Shown here in pieces: positions 5,613 through 6,290 of a stretch of DNA of 6,290 nucleotides. The translations under genes were made by a program, and so were the position numbers. The notes beneath the pieces were generated by a model. That model was not told where the DNA came from and made no database searches. It worked only from the letters and a program-made list of their open reading frames with translations. The DNA comes from an uncultured Lachnospiraceae bacterium (lineage in GTDB: Bacteria > Bacillota > Clostridia > Lachnospirales > Lachnospiraceae), in assembly GCA_910589385.1 (NCBI GenBank), contig CAJUTU010000087.1, positions 1 through 6,290 of the forward strand, read 5' to 3'. Position 1 is the first letter of the stretch, and every line of letters starts with the position of its first letter.

Positions 5613-5636
5613 CAATGTCTTAACTTAATGACATTG
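5613..5636 (-). repeat. right inverted end of the IS relic
   Basis: Exact reverse complement of 5047-5070. The neighbouring bases outside are GGCTGGGCC on the right and TGCGCG on the left, so no duplication is visible. Confidence 0.85.
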
Positions 5637-5898
5637 GGCTGGGCCCTCTTATCCATGGAGACTTCGGACCTTTCTTTTATAAAAGGGATCATTACAGATT
5701 CCTGTTGTTCTGATTTTACTTCGGCATTTGTCCGCCGTTTTGCAGTATCATTCCTCCAGTCCCATAAAAATCCGGCACAATACTGCCAGCAGGCACTCGT
5801 CCCCTGAACTGTTTTTTGATGACCACACGACATGGAGACTGCTTTCCTCCAGGTCTTCCTTTATAATGGCAAAGAATACAATTAAAGGAGGATTTTCT
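5637..5898. other. unassigned region between two transposable elements
   Basis: No frame here carries recognisable protein motifs. The short open frames on both strands have no convincing ribosome binding site. The region must contain the left end of the downstream IS481-type element, but I could not fix its boundary. A GCAGTAT (5742-5748) and ATACTGC (5780-5786) pair is the only inverted motif noted. Confidence 0.4.
5862..5867 (+). promoter_or_regulatory. possible -10 box for the IS481-type transposase
   Basis: A perfect TATAAT lies 31 bp upstream of the transposase ATG. The -35 position has no good hexamer, so the promoter would be weak. Confidence 0.35.
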
Positions 5899-6290
5899 AT
5901 GAATAACGACCAGAAAAAACTTTTAGATGCAACTGCTGTAGCGCAGTTTAAACTGGCACTGATCGCCCCTGTCATCCACGGCCTGTACCCGAATGCGTCC
6001 AGGAACGCTTATTACCAGCGTATCACCGAAAAACCGCTCACCCTGCCGGACGGCTCTGTCTTCCAGTACAGCCCAAAGACCATCAGTAAGTGTGTGTCCC
6101 TTTACCAGAATGGCGGTATTGAAGCCCTCATGCCGCAGGAGGGTATACTGCATCATGATCATTGATGACCATTCCCGTCTGCTGGCTGGCGGCGGACTCT
6201 TTTATAATGATAACGCCTATAACTTCCAGAAGGTCCTTAAAGATGCGGTTGCGGCTTATGGGATTCCTTCAAAACTTTACGTCGATAACG
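5899..6290 (+). pseudogene. IS481-type/integrase-core transposase, internally deleted, runs off window
   Basis: The ATG at 5899 follows AAGGAGG by 7 bases and opens MNNDQKKLLDATAVAQFKLA. An HTH segment includes SPKTISKCVSLYQNGGIEAL, then MPQE. The frame then ends HHDH-stop at 6165. From 6143 another frame gives VYCIMIIDDHSRLLAGGGLF, then YNDNAYNFQKVLKDAVAAYG and IPSKLYVDN at the window edge, the rve/DDE core of IS481-like enzymes. The linker and the segment with the first catalytic Asp, expected to be about a hundred residues or more, are missing between them. The join lies at 6139-6143 in GAGGG. The second catalytic Asp (VDN) is present. As it stands only an 88-residue N-terminal peptide is made. 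Confidence 0.82.

Larger units (their letters stand above)
5047..5636 (-). mobile_element. IS4-type insertion sequence relic, 590 bp
   Basis: Bounded by identical 24-bp inverted ends (5047-5070 and 5613-5636) that are each near-palindromic (CAATGTC...GACATTG). Inside is a minus-strand transposase remnant with an IS4 Y-R-E region. Both margins carry hairpins that would block transcription from outside. A full IS4-type element would be far longer (about 1.5 kb or more), so most of the interior is lost. No target-site duplication is obvious next to the ends. Confidence 0.75.

Noticed and set aside
1..6290. CRISPR array, tRNA or rRNA genes
   Set aside because: No regularly spaced repeats, cloverleaf-like sequence or conserved rRNA stretches were seen.

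Overview
The window looks like accessory DNA from a low- to mid-G+C Gram-positive anaerobe, most likely a gut Clostridia/Lachnospiraceae relative. The signs are strong AGGAGG-type ribosome binding sites, consensus sigma-A promoters, Gram-positive lipoprotein signals, and gene families typical of clostridial integrative elements. This placement comes from the sequence alone and was not checked against a database.

Left part (1-2570, all minus strand): a cell-envelope stress or peptide-resistance type locus read right to left as response regulator, sensor kinase, ABC ATPase, FtsX-like permease (only its first 27 codons are present). The ATPase is intact. The regulator lacks about its first 75-80 residues and carries a 5-bp tandem duplication and a 1-base deletion. 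The kinase has two 1-base deletions in A-runs. The 239 bases between kinase and ATPase hold a promoter whose -35 region is overlaid by two AAATGTC direct repeats 11 bp apart, a likely operator for the cognate regulator. A 14-bp perfect inverted repeat sits where homology to the regulator stops.

Middle part (2571-3884): an apparently intact two-gene minus-strand operon for small acidic lipoproteins with similar C-terminal beta-rich domains. It is driven by a very good promoter (TTGTTT, 17 bp, TATAAT).

Right part (3885-5046): a divergent pair, a small unknown protein on minus and an XRE-type repressor on plus, each with one frameshift. A ribbon-helix-helix/ParR-like gene follows, broken by a frameshift and cut off at its 5' side by an insertion sequence.

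Far right (5047-6290): a 590-bp relic of an IS4-type element with identical 24-bp inverted ends and a transposase reduced by internal deletions. About 260 unassigned bases follow, then a second transposase (IS481/integrase-core type, plus strand) with an internal deletion that runs off the window.

Taken together this is a decaying mobile-element region. The ABC ATPase, the visible start of its permease and the two lipoproteins are the only features that still look functional. I found no convincing novel system. The items most worth a follow-up are the AAATGTC operator, the orphaned transporter, the inverted-repeat scar in the regulator and the lipoprotein pair. Many of the single-base lesions fall in homopolymers, so read errors must be excluded before calling all of them real.
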